Positions 1 through 9,979 of a stretch of 64,000 nt of DNA are shown piece after piece. The stretch lies in assembly GCA_003024785.1 (NCBI GenBank), contig PUQB01000113.1, forward strand, positions 300,372-364,371, given 5' to 3'. A program made the position numbers and the translations under genes. The notes under the pieces are model-generated. The model did no database searches. It worked only from the letters and a program-made list of their open reading frames with translations, and was not told the DNA's origin. Position 1 is the first letter of the stretch. The number at the start of each line of letters is the position of its first letter. Source of the stretch: Selaginella tamariscina (lineage: Eukaryota; Streptophyta; Lycopodiopsida; Selaginellales; Selaginellaceae).

Positions 1-345
1 CCCCTCGTAAGTCGATCTTCGTGAACACCTTTGCTCCTCGCAGCCGATCGAGAAGTTCCGGGATCAATGGCAAACGGTACCGATTCCGAATGGTACTTGA
101 TTCAAACCCCTGTAGTCCACAACCAAACGTAAGCTCCCATCCTTCTTCTTGACAAAGAAGATAGGCGCTCCTGCAGGGGACTTTGAGTGACGAATGAAGC
201 CGGATGCCAAGTTGTCCTCGATGTACTGGCGAAGAACCTCCAACTCTGTGGGTGACAATGCGTAAATCGGTCCGAACGGTGGAGTCTTTCCTTCTGCAAG
301 ATCAATAGGACAGTCGTAGGACCTGTGAACAGGAAGAACTGCAGC
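1..345 (-). pseudogene. Chromovirus A reverse transcriptase, N-terminal part
   Basis: Minus-strand frames encode the RT thumb/finger entry with [20 protein letters not shown] and [16 protein letters not shown], followed after a frameshift by [18 protein letters not shown] at the window edge. This is the first conserved RT block and the region around the first catalytic aspartate. The rest of pol lies outside the window. The frame change near position 105 shows that the copy is damaged. Confidence 0.85.
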
Positions 346-1010
346 CTTGTGCTTGTCAAAAACGTCCTTAAAGTCGTGTACTTGGATGGTAGGAAGAAGG
401 AGGAGAAGGAAAGAGTAGGAGAAGGAGATTGAAAAACAGGAGAGTCAGACACAGGAAAGGTAGAAGAGGACGTAGGAGTTACTTGAAAGGCAAAAAGGTG
501 GAAAGGAGCAGGATCAGTGGCAAGTTCATGCATGGTAGTGGTAAGAACTCGGAGAGGAGAAGGAGGGAGCTGTGACTGAAAAAGAGGAAGGATCTTGGGG
601 GGTGGAACAGAACAGAGTAAAAAAGGAGGCAGGATTGGGAGAAACAGTGTGGATGTTGACAAGTGTACAGGATTGGAAGAATCCTGTACAGAAGTCCGTG
701 GTTGCACAGGAGTGAGGAGAGCCTGTGAGTGTGCTGACGAACCAACAGGAGGTGGATCCTGTTGAGGAGGAACCTTCGACACTGATACAGGATTGGAAGA
801 ACCCTGTACAGGAATCCGCAAACTTACAGGAGTGGAGAGAGCCTGCGGATGTGCTGAGGAACTGACATGAGGTGAATCCTGTCGAGGAGGAGTCTTCAAC
901 ACTGGTACAGGAACAGGCACGGTCAATCCTGTAGCTTGTACTGCCTCAGACACCAAGGATGTATCCTGCACGCAGGAAGGTACAGGATTGATCCTGGCTG
1001 CTGGAGAGGA
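346..1010 (-). pseudogene. Proline-rich linker between protease and RT, chromovirus A
   Basis: A minus-strand reading frame continuous with the end of the protease codes for a low-complexity segment rich in Pro, Ser, Val and Gln. It contains an imperfect tandem duplication of about 121 bp (units near 706-826 and 827-947; shared motifs such as SSAHPQALSTPV and SSAHSQALLTPV). No fold is recognisable. The same linker is present at 10796-11360 in element C, so it is a family feature and not a local insertion. Confidence 0.7.
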
Positions 1011-1387
1011 AAACGTGAGCGTCCTAGACCTCCAGTCGATCTGCGGATTTGCAACAACGAACCATGGCATGCCAAAAATGATGGGAGTCGACCGAGTCTT
1101 GATCAAGTTGAAGGAAATGAACAGTTGAATGCCATGATTGCAAGAGAGAGTGTGGTAGCGTGGGTAACTGCGCCAGAAGCAATCAAACGACCATCGGCCA
1201 CCTCTACAGGAACTGCACGCTTCAACTTCACCACCGGAATGCCATGCTGAGCTGCAAAAGTGTCATCCATGAAACATGCATTTGCACCAGTGTCTAACAG
1301 GGCAAACTCCTTGAGCTCTCGATTATTGAATGTGTACAGGAAACTTGAGTGATGGAATGGTATGAGCAGCACCAATGGAGCCTGCAC
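1011..1387 (-). pseudogene. Chromovirus A retropepsin-like protease
   Basis: The minus-strand frame holds ALLDTGANACFMDD, the aspartic protease active-site motif (catalytic Asp codon at 1294-1292), followed by AVPVEVADGRLIASGAV. After a frameshift near 1106 comes the second conserved block, TPIIFGMPWFVVANPQIDW. The retropepsin cuts the Gag-Pol polyprotein. The gag, protease and pol parts are now in different frames. Confidence 0.85.
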
Positions 1388-2382
1388 CTACGTCCAACTT
1401 CGCGGCTCCTAGACGAAGTGGACATTGAAGTTTTCCGACTGAACTTCAGCTTCGGCTTCACGCGTCTTGAACTTCTGGCTTTATTAGGACATTCCGCCAC
1501 CTTGTGTCCTGCTGCACCACAATACAAGCATAGGTTCTCACCCCGACGACGTTGCTTCTCAGCAGTTGAAAGTGGGCCACGCTTGGATTTGTTAACCTCC
1601 ATAGGAACTGCTCCAGAAGGTGTCGTAGGAACATGTGCTACGGCTACAGGATTGGTTGGCAGGAACTGCTGACGGAATTTTTCCTGACGGCGCTCGAACA
1701 AACGGTTGTCGCAGCGAACGGCCTGTTGCATGATCTCCGCTAACGTTTGAGCATCCGGTAACGTAAGGAGAAGGTCCTTCACGTCATCCCTCAGCCCAAA
1801 ACGGAAAGTGTTCGATCAATGCAGTCTCGTCCCATGGAATGTTCGTGCACAATTGCTGAAATTCGGATGCATAAACGGAAGCTGGTCTGGATCCTTGTGT
1901 GAGCCTCCGTAACTTTGTGCATGCAGAACGGTACTTATCAGGATCTCCAAAACAGGCTTCAAAGGCAGCCACGAAACCTTCAAAGTCTTCCATCAATGGG
2001 TCGTCACGCTCCAGCAAGGGAGCAACCCAAGCTCGTGGAGATCCACTTAGTAAGGATGCCAAAAGGCCAACCTTTTGTGCATCCGTCGAGTAGCGGCGTG
2101 GTTGCATGCGGATCAAGAGCCGGATCTGATTCAGGAAACCTTGGAAATCGGCACGTTGCCACTGAACTTCTCTGGCATGCTGATCTTCGGCTCCGAAGAA
2201 AAGTTCGATGAAGAGGAACCACCGATGCCTGAGAGAGAGCCTGCGCAGCAGCCTTGGAGGATGCATCAGCAGCTGCATGTGCCGCATGGTGGACCTTGCA
2301 GATCGGTGACCACTTGGCGCAAAGTGGCCAGCTCATGAAGCAACATTTGGTGCTCGCGTTGAAAGTGCTCAAAATCAGCCAT
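1388..2382 (-). pseudogene. Chromovirus A gag (capsid and zinc knuckle)
   Basis: The start is the minus-strand ATG at 2382-2380, which lies at the same place in copies B and C and begins MADF. The body contains the capsid block LLSGSPRAWVAPLLE, then FGDPDKYRSACTKL and LPDAQTLAEIMQQAV, and ends in a CCHC knuckle (CLYCGAAGHKVAEC). The block order resembles Gag of the Tf1/sushi group, the group from which mammalian PEG10/RTL genes derive; this is family knowledge and not a search result. Indels near 1784, 2290 and elsewhere break the frame. Confidence 0.85.
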
Positions 2383-2460
2383 GATCTATGAAAAAAAAAG
2401 GAGAAAACGAAGGAAAAGAATCAAGGAAAAAAAAGTAGCTGAAACGAAGAGCTATGAAAG

Positions 2461-2475
2461 CAGTTACTATCAAAC
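2461..2475 (-). promoter_or_regulatory. Candidate self-priming primer binding site, element A
   Basis: Directly after the LTR end (TGACA, 2480-2476) the minus strand reads GTTTGATAGTAACTG. Its reverse complement contains CAGTTACTATCAA, which occurs in the same LTR at 2736-2724, 31 nt downstream of a TATA-like box. The first bases of the element RNA could thus fold back and prime reverse transcription as in Tf1. I see no match to a common plant tRNA 3' end. The site is conserved after LTR2 (4007-4021). Confidence 0.7.
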
Positions 2476-3004
2476 TGTCAAGCCACGATCCAGGAACCAG
2501 GAAGAGCAGGATTCCAAGAACAGGAAGGCTTGACTCAGGAACAGGACCGAGAGCAGGACAGGAACTAGGAATAAGACAGGAACAGGACGGATCCAGGAGC
2601 AGGACAGGATCAGGATAGGATCCGGCAAGACAGGACAGGATCCAGGAACAAGATAAGAACAAGCAGGACAGGAGCAAGACAAGAACAAGACAAGAAAACA
2701 AGAATGATCGTAGAAGACTGGTGTTGATAGTAACTGATTGTACAACAATTAGGTCGGAGCTTTTATGCTCACAACTCCAAGCTAATCTAGTCATGAGTCT
2801 AATCTAGTCATGAGCTAAGAATAGTGTCCCTTATCCTCTAGGCATATCCTGTAGCATATCCTATAGGCATATCCTATAGGAATATCCTATAGGTATATCC
2901 TGTAGGAATATCCTGCAGCATATCCTGTAACCCATATCCTGTATCCGAAATCCTGCATCCTGTATCCTGTATCGGAAACCTGTATCCTGTTTCGGGTTGT
3001 GACA
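2476..3004 (-). repeat. LTR1, shared by elements A and B (529 bp)
   Basis: The ends are TGTCA and TGACA, a 5-bp terminal inverted repeat. On the minus strand the first part is built from degenerate repeats around ATATCCTGTAGGAATAT (2835-2995). A TATA-like ATAAAA (2766-2761) follows, then the inferred RNA start (about 2735) and a CCTGTCCTG-rich distal part. LTR2 (4022-4658), LTR3 (7332-7844) and the inverted LTR4 (6962-7331) have the same design. It serves as promoter and polyadenylation region of the element. Confidence 0.85.
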
Positions 3005-3009
3005 GCACC

Positions 3010-3216
3010 TCTTCCTTAAGGACGAGTTCCACGAGTCTTAGGACTTGGTTTAGTAGGATAATGCCGATGGAAGGCAGCAACTTTGGAAGAAGCATGGAGT
3101 AAGTTGGATGCAGGTTCCCAAGTGCGATCGGTAGGCAAATAACCTTTCTAATCCACCAAGTATTGAAGTTGGCGGTGATGAAGACGAGAAGCAAGGATGG
3201 CTGCAACTTCGTACTT
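3010..3216 (-). pseudogene. Integrase C-terminal chromodomain, element B
   Basis: Read on the minus strand the segment gives AAILASRLHHRQLQYLVD, a stop where a Trp is expected, then KGYLPTDRTWEPASNL and VAAFHRHYPTK. The pattern Y-L-V-x-W-K-G-Y ... TWEP is that of chromodomains at the end of chromoviral integrases, which bind modified histone tails and direct insertion to heterochromatin. It ends a few bases before the LTR, in line with full-length relatives. Confidence 0.85.
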
Positions 3217-3925
3217 AAGTTTCCTGACGACGCTCGAACAAACGGTTGTCGCAACAAACAGCTTGTTGCATGATCTCCACTAATGTTTGGGCATCCGGTA
3301 ACGTAAGAAGAAGGTACTTCACGTCATTCCTCAACCCAAAATGAAAGTGTTCGATCAATGCAGTCTCGTCCCATGGAATATTCGTGCAAAGTTGCTGAAA
3401 TTCGGATGCATAAACGGAAGTTGGGCGGGATCCTTGAGTGAGCTTTTGTAACTTCGTGCATGCGGAATGGTACTTATCAGGATCTCCAAAGCAGGCTTCA
3501 AAGGCAGCCACGAAACCTTCAAAGTCTTCCATCAATGGGTCGTCATGCTCTAGCAAGGGGGCAACCCAAGCTCGTGGAGACCCACTTAGTAAGGATGCCA
3601 AAAGGCCAACCTTTTGTGCATCAGTCGAGTAGCGGCTTGGTTGCATGCGGATCAAGAGCCGGATCTAATTTAGGAAACCTTGGAAATTGGCACGATTGCC
3701 ACTGAACTTTTTTGACATGCTGACCTTTGGCTCCGAAGAAAAGTTCGATGAAGAGGGAACCATCGATGCCTGAGAGAGAGCCTACGCAGCAGCCTTGGAG
3801 GATACATCAGCAGCTGCATGTGCCGCATTGGTGGAACCTTGCAGATCAGTGACCACTTGGCGCAAAGTGGCCAGCTCATGAAGCAACATTTGGTGCTCGT
3901 GTTGAAAGTGCTCAAAATCAGCCAT
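3217..3925 (-). pseudogene. Chromovirus B gag, truncated
   Basis: The minus-strand ATG at 3925-3923 corresponds to the gag start of A and C. The longest uninterrupted part (3655-3217) carries the capsid block AQKVGLLASLLSGSPRAWVA, FGDPDKYHSACTKLQKL and LPDAQTLVEIMQQAV, and stops after LFERRQE where the join to the chromodomain lies. The zinc knuckle is lost in the deletion. A frameshift near 3670 separates the N-terminal part. Confidence 0.85.
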
Positions 3926-4006
3926 GATCTATGAAAGAAAAAGGAGGAAAACGAAGGAAAAGAATCAAGGAAAAAAAAGTAGCTGGAAAACGGAGAGTTA
4001 TAAAAG

Positions 4007-4021
4007 CAGTTACTATCAAAC
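4007..4021 (-). promoter_or_regulatory. Candidate self-priming primer binding site, element B
   Basis: The same minus-strand 15-mer as in element A (GTTTGATAGTAACTG) follows the TGACA end of LTR2. The matching stretch inside LTR2 is at 4374-4363 (AGTTACTATCAA, 12 nt). It sits about 31 nt from the TATA-like box at 4405-4400. Confidence 0.7.
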
Positions 4022-4658
4022 TGTCAAGCCACGATCCAGGAATCAGGAAGAGAGCAGGATTGCAAGAACAAGAAGGCTTAACTCAGGAGCAGGACGGAGA
4101 GCAAGACAGGAACTTAGGAACTCAGAAGTAAGACCAGGCGTAGGACAGGATCCAGGAGCAAGACAAGAACAGGATAGGATCCGGGAGCAAGACAGGATCT
4201 AGGAACATGACAGGATCCAGGAACAAGACAAGGAGAGAACAAGAAGCAAGACAAGGAGAGAACAAGAAGCAAGACAAGGAGAGAACAAGAAGCAAGACAA
4301 GGAGAGAACAAAAAGCAAGATAAGAACAAGACAAGACAAGATTGATCGTAATAAGATTGGTGTTGATAGTAACTAATTGTACAACAATTAGGTCGGAGCT
4401 TTTATGCTCAAAACTCCAAGAGCTAATCTAGGCATGAGTGCTAAAAGTGGTTGCATGCATGTAAAGTGGCTGCATGCATGCAGAGGCTAAGATGAGTCCA
4501 CATGTCCCTTATCCTCTAGGCATATCCTGTGGTATATTCTATAGGAATATCCTGCGACCATATCCTATATCCAGAGTCCCTGTAGGAATATCCTGTAGGA
4601 ATATCCTGCAACCCATATCCTGTATCCGGAATCCTGTATCCTGTATCGGGTCGTGACA
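4022..4658 (-). repeat. LTR2, 5' LTR of element B (637 bp)
   Basis: It is bounded by TGTCA/TGACA. It is longer than LTR1, partly because of a tandem array of a 23-bp unit, AAGCAAGACAAGGAGAGAAC plus AAG as read on the plus strand. Units start at 4244, 4267 and 4290, with partial copies on both sides. The U3 part again consists of ATATCCTGTAGG-type repeats. Confidence 0.85.
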
Positions 4659-6961
4659 GTTTATGTATTTGTGACAGTTTTTTTAAGATTAGTTATAAAT
4701 GACTTTGCAAAGTATGGTATAATATTTGCTGAATATTAAGATTGGAGCATTCAATATTGAGATTGGTTATGATCACATGAGGTGGCTATAATCATAAAAT
4801 AGAAAGACTCAAAAGGAGGGATTTGACTAACACTTTAATGAGGTAGCACTTTAGTGTTATAACTTGAAACGTGGTCTTCAAGTTACTTGAAAAATGAGGA
4901 AGAATTTCTCAAAAATGTTACTTAGGGAGCGATGTACTACTTTGTAGGATTACTAAGTGTCCAGAATGAATGGTGTATCTTAATTTGATGTATTGAACTG
5001 GATATCGTACTCATGTTTGGGGAGTTTAATTGAATCATAAAGATATAACTGGAATGTGAAGTTAGTATAACACTTCAGTGTCATGATAACATTAATATGG
5101 AAGTTAATATTATAAAATTAGTTAGATGAACCAAACGTTAATTCATGATTCCTCTTAGTCCCTGAACAGTTCCTCAGAATATTGAGGTAGCATTGTATTT
5201 TCCATCTTAAAATGAAGCTCGGTTCGTATTAACTAAGTCCATTTCCATATTACAGTTCTTGCATTTTGATAAATTGATACGATTAGAAAGTCATATCTGC
5301 TAATGTAACAACTATTAAATCAACTTAGGATTCGAATGTTAAGTGATTGTTATCAGTTCGGGAGTATCAATATCAAAATTGCAACTGTTTATGGATTAAG
5401 GATTAGTTTAAAGTTGCTTGTCAAAACACTAATTCTGGTATTATGATTAACTTTAGGGGGAAAACATTTGCATACTCATTTTGAGAATTAGAAGTGAATA
5501 TAATGTTACAAAGGCGTGTAGTATTATGAGTTTAAGAAGACTCTTATCGTGAGAACTAAGTTTAAAATTCAGTATTTTGAACTCAGTTAAATAAGGAATT
5601 AAGAATTATTGAATGAACTTAGTGGTTATGCTCTTTAGGGAATGAGTACAAAAGGAACGAGTCAATTGAGACACGTGATATCTAGAAATCACTTGTTGAG
5701 GCACTAGATATAAGTTGAGTTTCCTGATTTCCACATTAGTTTGATAAAGAAAGGCATGTTAGCTTATCTGGTCCCTGAACTAGTCGGTGTTATTAAAAAA
5801 TACAAAGTTGGTTACAAAAGACGAATAATAGTGCTATGACATTTGGTCACAGATTTGACTAAATTTTGATTCTCATTGAAAATGAATTTATGTCAATGAC
5901 ACACCAAGTGGATGGGCTAATTTCAGGTTGACCTTGTTGTATACATGTGTACAACTATGCGTTTCTAGGATCGCCTCTAGCCAGATTGACATGTCTACAA
6001 AGAACAAGGTTTCAAAAATAGTACTCTTGTATCACAAAAGAGCTTGATTCTGATAAAAGTCTCATACCTAGTCTGGCATAACTATGTATTAATGAGGGAT
6101 AGGTATAGTAGCAAACCCTTATGTAAAGGGTAAATAAGAAACACCGAGGGATGCAGAAATGTGGGGCTATAATACCGTAACATAGGGGATGTGGAACTAT
6201 AGGAAAATTGAAGAAACGTGAAAGCGTTGGGTTAAGCATTTGAGATGAACTCAAATTGCTTTTTGTGTGCTCGACGATAGGGTCATCAAGTGTGTTTTAA
6301 GTGAAGGAGTAAAGCAAGGCTTTATTTCTTGATAACCTAAGGGCCGGCATTCAACATTAATTAGAAGCCTTTGATATAAATTCTAGTTAAGTAAAAAAAT
6401 TAACTATTATATTATTTGTGTTAGGTGACAAATTTTGCAAATGTGCAAAGGTCTCTAGATGACTTCATGTTACATGTGGTGCCTCTAGCAATTGAGTTTA
6501 TGACTCAATGAACAACAATTCTAAAATACTTGGTTACACGTAATGCAAGGGGATAATGAAAATTATGTGAACTTTTGGCTAATTCTACATAGAGTGATAT
6601 GTTAGTTTTGGTTAATTTTTTTAACATTATCTAGTTTTGGAGTTGGATGTTAACATTTTCAAAGGTAAAGAGTGTCATAGTTTTTACTATGACTACTTTT
6701 TATTTTGGATGATGATTATTGTTACTTACCAAACTATGTTGATAAGCCCTAGGTGTAGAAGAAACAGGTCTGCTTAGTGCACTTGGGTATTTAGTGATGG
6801 TCCGATTGGGTGTTATTAGATATTTGCAAGAAACTCTAGGCAAAGTTAGCACTTCCATTTAAAAAACTCTTACCTTGGTTTTTTCATGTCCTAGTTAGGT
6901 TTCTGGTTGGTTCTGGTGAATTCAACGTTGGATATAAGTAGAAACACCCTAGGGTTGACCT
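4659..6961 (+). mobile_element. R2 repeat, left part (old LTR element, interrupted)
   Basis: This stretch aligns along its length with 42475-44612, as diverged sequence with many small indels. Near its right end the plus strand shows a purine-rich tract and then TGTCATAGTTTTTACTATGA (from 6673), read here as the start of a 3' LTR; the other copy has the same at 44341. No convincing coding sequence remains. The R2 LTR breaks off at 6961 and its continuation lies about 21 kb away at 27911. The left end is cut by LTR2. Confidence 0.7.
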
Positions 6962-7331
6962 TGTCACGACCCAATACAGAATACAGGATATGACCTACAA
7001 GATACAACCTACGGATACAAGATACATGATACGGGATATAGGATATGCCTAGAAGATATACCTACAGGATATACCAACAGGATGTACCTATAGGAGATAC
7101 CAACAGGATATGCCTATAAGATATGCTTACAGGATAAGGACATTATTTTGAACTCTGCCTAGATTAACTCCTAGAGTATTATTTTAGCTTATGCCTAGAT
7201 TAGCTCTTGGAAGTTGTGAGTATATAAAGCTTCAACCTAATTGTTGTACAATCAGTTACTATCAACACCAGTCATTCTATGATCATTCTTGTCATGTTCC
7301 TTGTTCTTGTCTTGTTCCTTTCTCTTGCCTT
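6962..7331 (+). repeat. LTR4, inverted chromovirus LTR (plus strand)
   Basis: It starts with TGTCACGACCC, has a good TATA box (TATATAAA, 7221-7228) and contains CAGTTACTATCAA (7253-7265), so it belongs to the LTR1-3 family but in the opposite orientation. Its end is cut where it meets LTR3. No internal region of its own follows. Confidence 0.8.
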
Positions 7332-7844
7332 TGTCAAGCCACGATCCAGGAAACAGGAAGACAGCAGGATTCCAAGAACAAGAAGGCTTGACTCAGGAAC
7401 ATGACGGAGAGCAAGACAGGAACTTAGGAACTCAAGGACAAGACAGGCGCAGGATAGGATCCAGGAGCAGACAAAACAAGATAGGATTCAGGAACGAGAC
7501 AGGAGGAACAAGAAAGCAAGACAAGAACAAACAAGACAAGATTGACGTAGTAAGACTGGTGTTGATAGTAACTGATTGTACAACAATTAGGTCGGAGCTT
7601 TTATGTTCACAACTCCAAGAGCTAATCTAGGCATGAGTGCTAAAAGTGGTTGCATGCATGCAAAGTGATTGCATGCATGTAGAGGCTAAGATGAGTCCAC
7701 ATGTCCCTTATCCTTAGGCATATCCTGTAGGAATATCCTGCAACCGTATCCTATATCCGGAAACCCTGTAGGAATATCCTATAGGAAAATCCTACAACCC
7801 GTATCCTATATCTGGAATCCTGTATCCTGTATCGGGTCGTGACA
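7332..7844 (-). repeat. LTR3, 3' LTR of chromovirus C (513 bp)
   Basis: The ends are TGTCA (7332) and TGACA (7844). Just upstream on the minus strand lies a purine run (AGGGAGAG, near 7854-7847), the likely polypurine tract that primes plus-strand synthesis. It carries the RNA-start motif at 7574-7562. It abuts LTR4 head to head. Confidence 0.85.
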
Positions 7845-7847
7845 GTA

Positions 7848-8050
7848 CTCTCCCTAAAGACGAGTTCACGATTCTTGGGACCTAGTTTAGCAGGATAATG
7901 CCGATGGAAGGCAACAACTTGGAAGAAGCATGGAGTAAGTTGGATGCAGGTTCCCAAGTGCGATCAGTAAGCAAATAACCTTTCCAATCCAATATTGGAG
8001 TTGGCGGCGATGAAAGCGAGAATCAAGGATGGTTGCAACCTTGTTACTCA
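7848..8050 (-). pseudogene. Integrase chromodomain, element C
   Basis: The minus strand gives TILDSRFHRRQLQYW and, after frame changes, TDRTWEPASNLLHASS and VAFHRHYPAKLGPKNREL. It matches the chromodomain of B and has small deletions that shift the frame. It ends right before the polypurine tract and LTR3. Confidence 0.8.
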
Positions 8051-9410
8051 GGTTCAGTGTCAATGACCACAGGAAGGGGGAGGAGAAGAAGCACGGAAGA
8101 AGAAGAAGAATGATACAGCTCCAACAAGGAGGTGTAAAACACAGGATGAAGTTTCACCGTAGATGGTAACTCGAGTCGGAAACTACACGGATTGACCTCT
8201 GCCACAATCCTATAAGGGCCAATCGTTGAAAATCCAACTTAAAAGAAGGCCTGTTGGTGTGAATATGTCGACGAAGAAGCCACAAGAATCATTAATCTTG
8301 TATGCAGGTGCCGGCTGACAGTGAGTGTCAGCATGAAGTATCGTTCCGTGGCTTGCTGAAGATGAACATAGAGATCATCCTGTACCTGACGAAGATGCTA
8401 GAGACGATCCTGTACTGCAGGAGCGGAAGAAGGAGAAGCAAAGGAGAGAAAGTCAAAACGTGGATGGTGACCTGTAAAAGCGAAGAAAGGTGTCTGTCCT
8501 ATAGATGCGTGAACGGAGTTGTTGTAGGCAAACTCCGCCATTGGAAGAAGGTCCAACCAGTTGTCCTGCTGGTAACTGATGAAGCAACGAAGATACTGTT
8601 CTAAGGTCTGAATTGTGCGTTCGGACTGCCCATCGGTTTGTGGATGATATCCTGAAGAAAGATCCGCTTTAACCTGTAGACTCCGAAGAAGCTCTCGCCA
8701 AAACTTGGACATGAATTGTGGACCTCGATCGGAAACAATGCTCTCAGGAAGACCATGATGTCGGAACACCTCGCGGATCACCAACTCGGCAGTTGTCTGA
8801 CCTGTAGCTGTCTTGTTGCAGGGTAGGAAATGAGCCTGCTTGGTGAAACGGTCAACCACCACAAGAACTGCATCAAATCCACGAGAAGGAGGAAGATCTG
8901 TGAGGAAATCCATAGAAATGGATCTCCAAGGAGCAGACGGAACAGGAAGAGGACGAAGAAGACCAGAGGGTGCATGATGAGGCATCTTCGACCTGCTACA
9001 AGTGTCACAACTCCGTACAAACCTCTCCACAAAACCTCGCAACCCAGGCCACCAATAGTTGCGAGTCACCAATCCACTGTCTTGGCCACACCAAAATGTC
9101 CTGTAGCCGGGGTATCATGACAATCCTGTACCACACGAGTCCTAGAAATACCAACAGGAACGTACAGGAGACCTTCCCGGTACAGGAGTCCATCCTGTAT
9201 GGTGAACAGGTTGTAGTCTGGACGGGAACTGGAGGAAGAGGAACTTGCAACGTCAGGATGAATGTGTGAGAACACATTCTTTGCCAAGTCGTCTGTAGCC
9301 AACTGCGAACGACGTCCTGTAGGAGTGTTGAATTTGCTGGAGCCTGATGAACCTGCAGTGCCGCAAGCCGGAAACGATCAGGACCCAACAACACTTGCCT
9401 TTGACAGTCA
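8051..9410 (-). pseudogene. Chromovirus C integrase
   Basis: The longest frame (9072-8398, 224 codons) contains the complete catalytic core: SMDFLTDLP (Asp55), IVSDRGPQF (Asp115) and GQSERTIQTLEQYLR (Glu151), spaced D-59-D-35-E as in retroviral-type integrases. The zinc-binding part is split by a frameshift: HDTPATGHFGVAKT in the frame 9302-9066 and CDTCSRSK at residues 22-29 of the main frame. Downstream, in another frame, IGPYRIVAEV is the GPF/Y module (near 8190). The core looks undamaged, but the flanking frameshifts prevent a full protein. Confidence 0.9.
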
Positions 9411-9411
9411 A

Positions 9412-9979
9412 TCATGCAGGATCGCCCGGGCTTGGTGCAAGGTAAGAGCGCCTAGACAATGCGTCCGCCTTGCCATTCCGAAAGGGCCTGTAGACGATGA
9501 CGAAGTCAAAACGTGATAGGAACTCCCCACCTAGCCTGTCGCCGACTGAGGACCGAGCCGTTTGAAAGTACTCCAGGTTCTTGTGATCCGTAAGAACTTG
9601 TACAGGATGTGCAGCACCTTCCAGGAAATGCCGCCACTCCTCAAACGAATCCACAATGGCCTTGAGTTCCTTGTCATGAATCTCGTAGTTGATCTCCGCC
9701 GACAGGAACTTACGAGAGTGAAAAGCTACAGGATGAAGCAACTTGTCCTCTCCAACTTGCGATAGGACGGATCCTACTGCAAAATCCGAGGCATCTGCTT
9801 CAATGAAGAAAGGATGAGAAGGGTCAGGATGTGCTAAAATCGGAGCTGTCGTGAAAACGTCCTTGAGTGTTGTGAACGCGTGTTCCGCCTTGTCGGACCA
9901 AGAGAAAAGTCCTGTGCGCTTGGTGAGTTCTGTGAGTGGAAGTACACGCTTGGAGAAGTCCTGTATGAACCGCCTGTAG
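9412..9979 (-). pseudogene. Chromovirus C RT connection and RNase H
   Basis: A 242-codon minus-strand frame (10140-9412) starts with the last RT block (CFFDRDSVEFLGYIVS, VQCFLGFANFYRRFI). It continues into RNase H with EADASDFAVGSVLSQ, NYEIHDKELKAIVDSFEEW and VLTDHKNLEYF, and ends near the RNase H C-terminus (NGKADALSRR). The catalytic acidic residues of RNase H (in ADAS, KEL and TDHKN) are present. This is the best-preserved part of the element. Confidence 0.9.

Larger units (their letters stand above)
1..3004 (-). mobile_element. Ty3/gypsy chromovirus A, partial, degenerate
   Basis: Read on the minus strand: 5' LTR (3004 to 2476), a primer site, gag (from 2382), protease, a proline-rich linker and the start of reverse transcriptase, which runs off the window at position 1. 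The order gag-PR-RT and the motifs (CCHC knuckle, LLDTGA protease, FTKIDLRG of RT) identify Metaviridae. The closely related copy C carries a chromodomain, so A is a chromovirus. Several frameshifts separate the reading frames, so it is not intact. Its 5' LTR is at the same time the 3' LTR of element B. Confidence 0.9.
2476..4658 (-). mobile_element. Chromovirus B, internally deleted (gag joined to chromodomain)
   Basis: Minus-strand order: LTR2 (4658-4022), primer site (4021-4007), gag (from 3925), an abrupt join near 3218, the chromodomain end of integrase, then LTR1. Protease, RT, RNase H and the integrase core are absent. The arrangement LTR2-B-LTR1-A, with one LTR between two bodies, is what unequal recombination between LTRs yields. 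B could only have moved with proteins supplied by complete relatives. Confidence 0.85.

Noticed and set aside
2375..2794. Minus-strand frames rich in Leu, Ser, Cys and Val (also near 4114-4334)
   Set aside because: They are translations of the repetitive CCTGT-rich U5 part of the LTRs and lie outside the gag-pol order.
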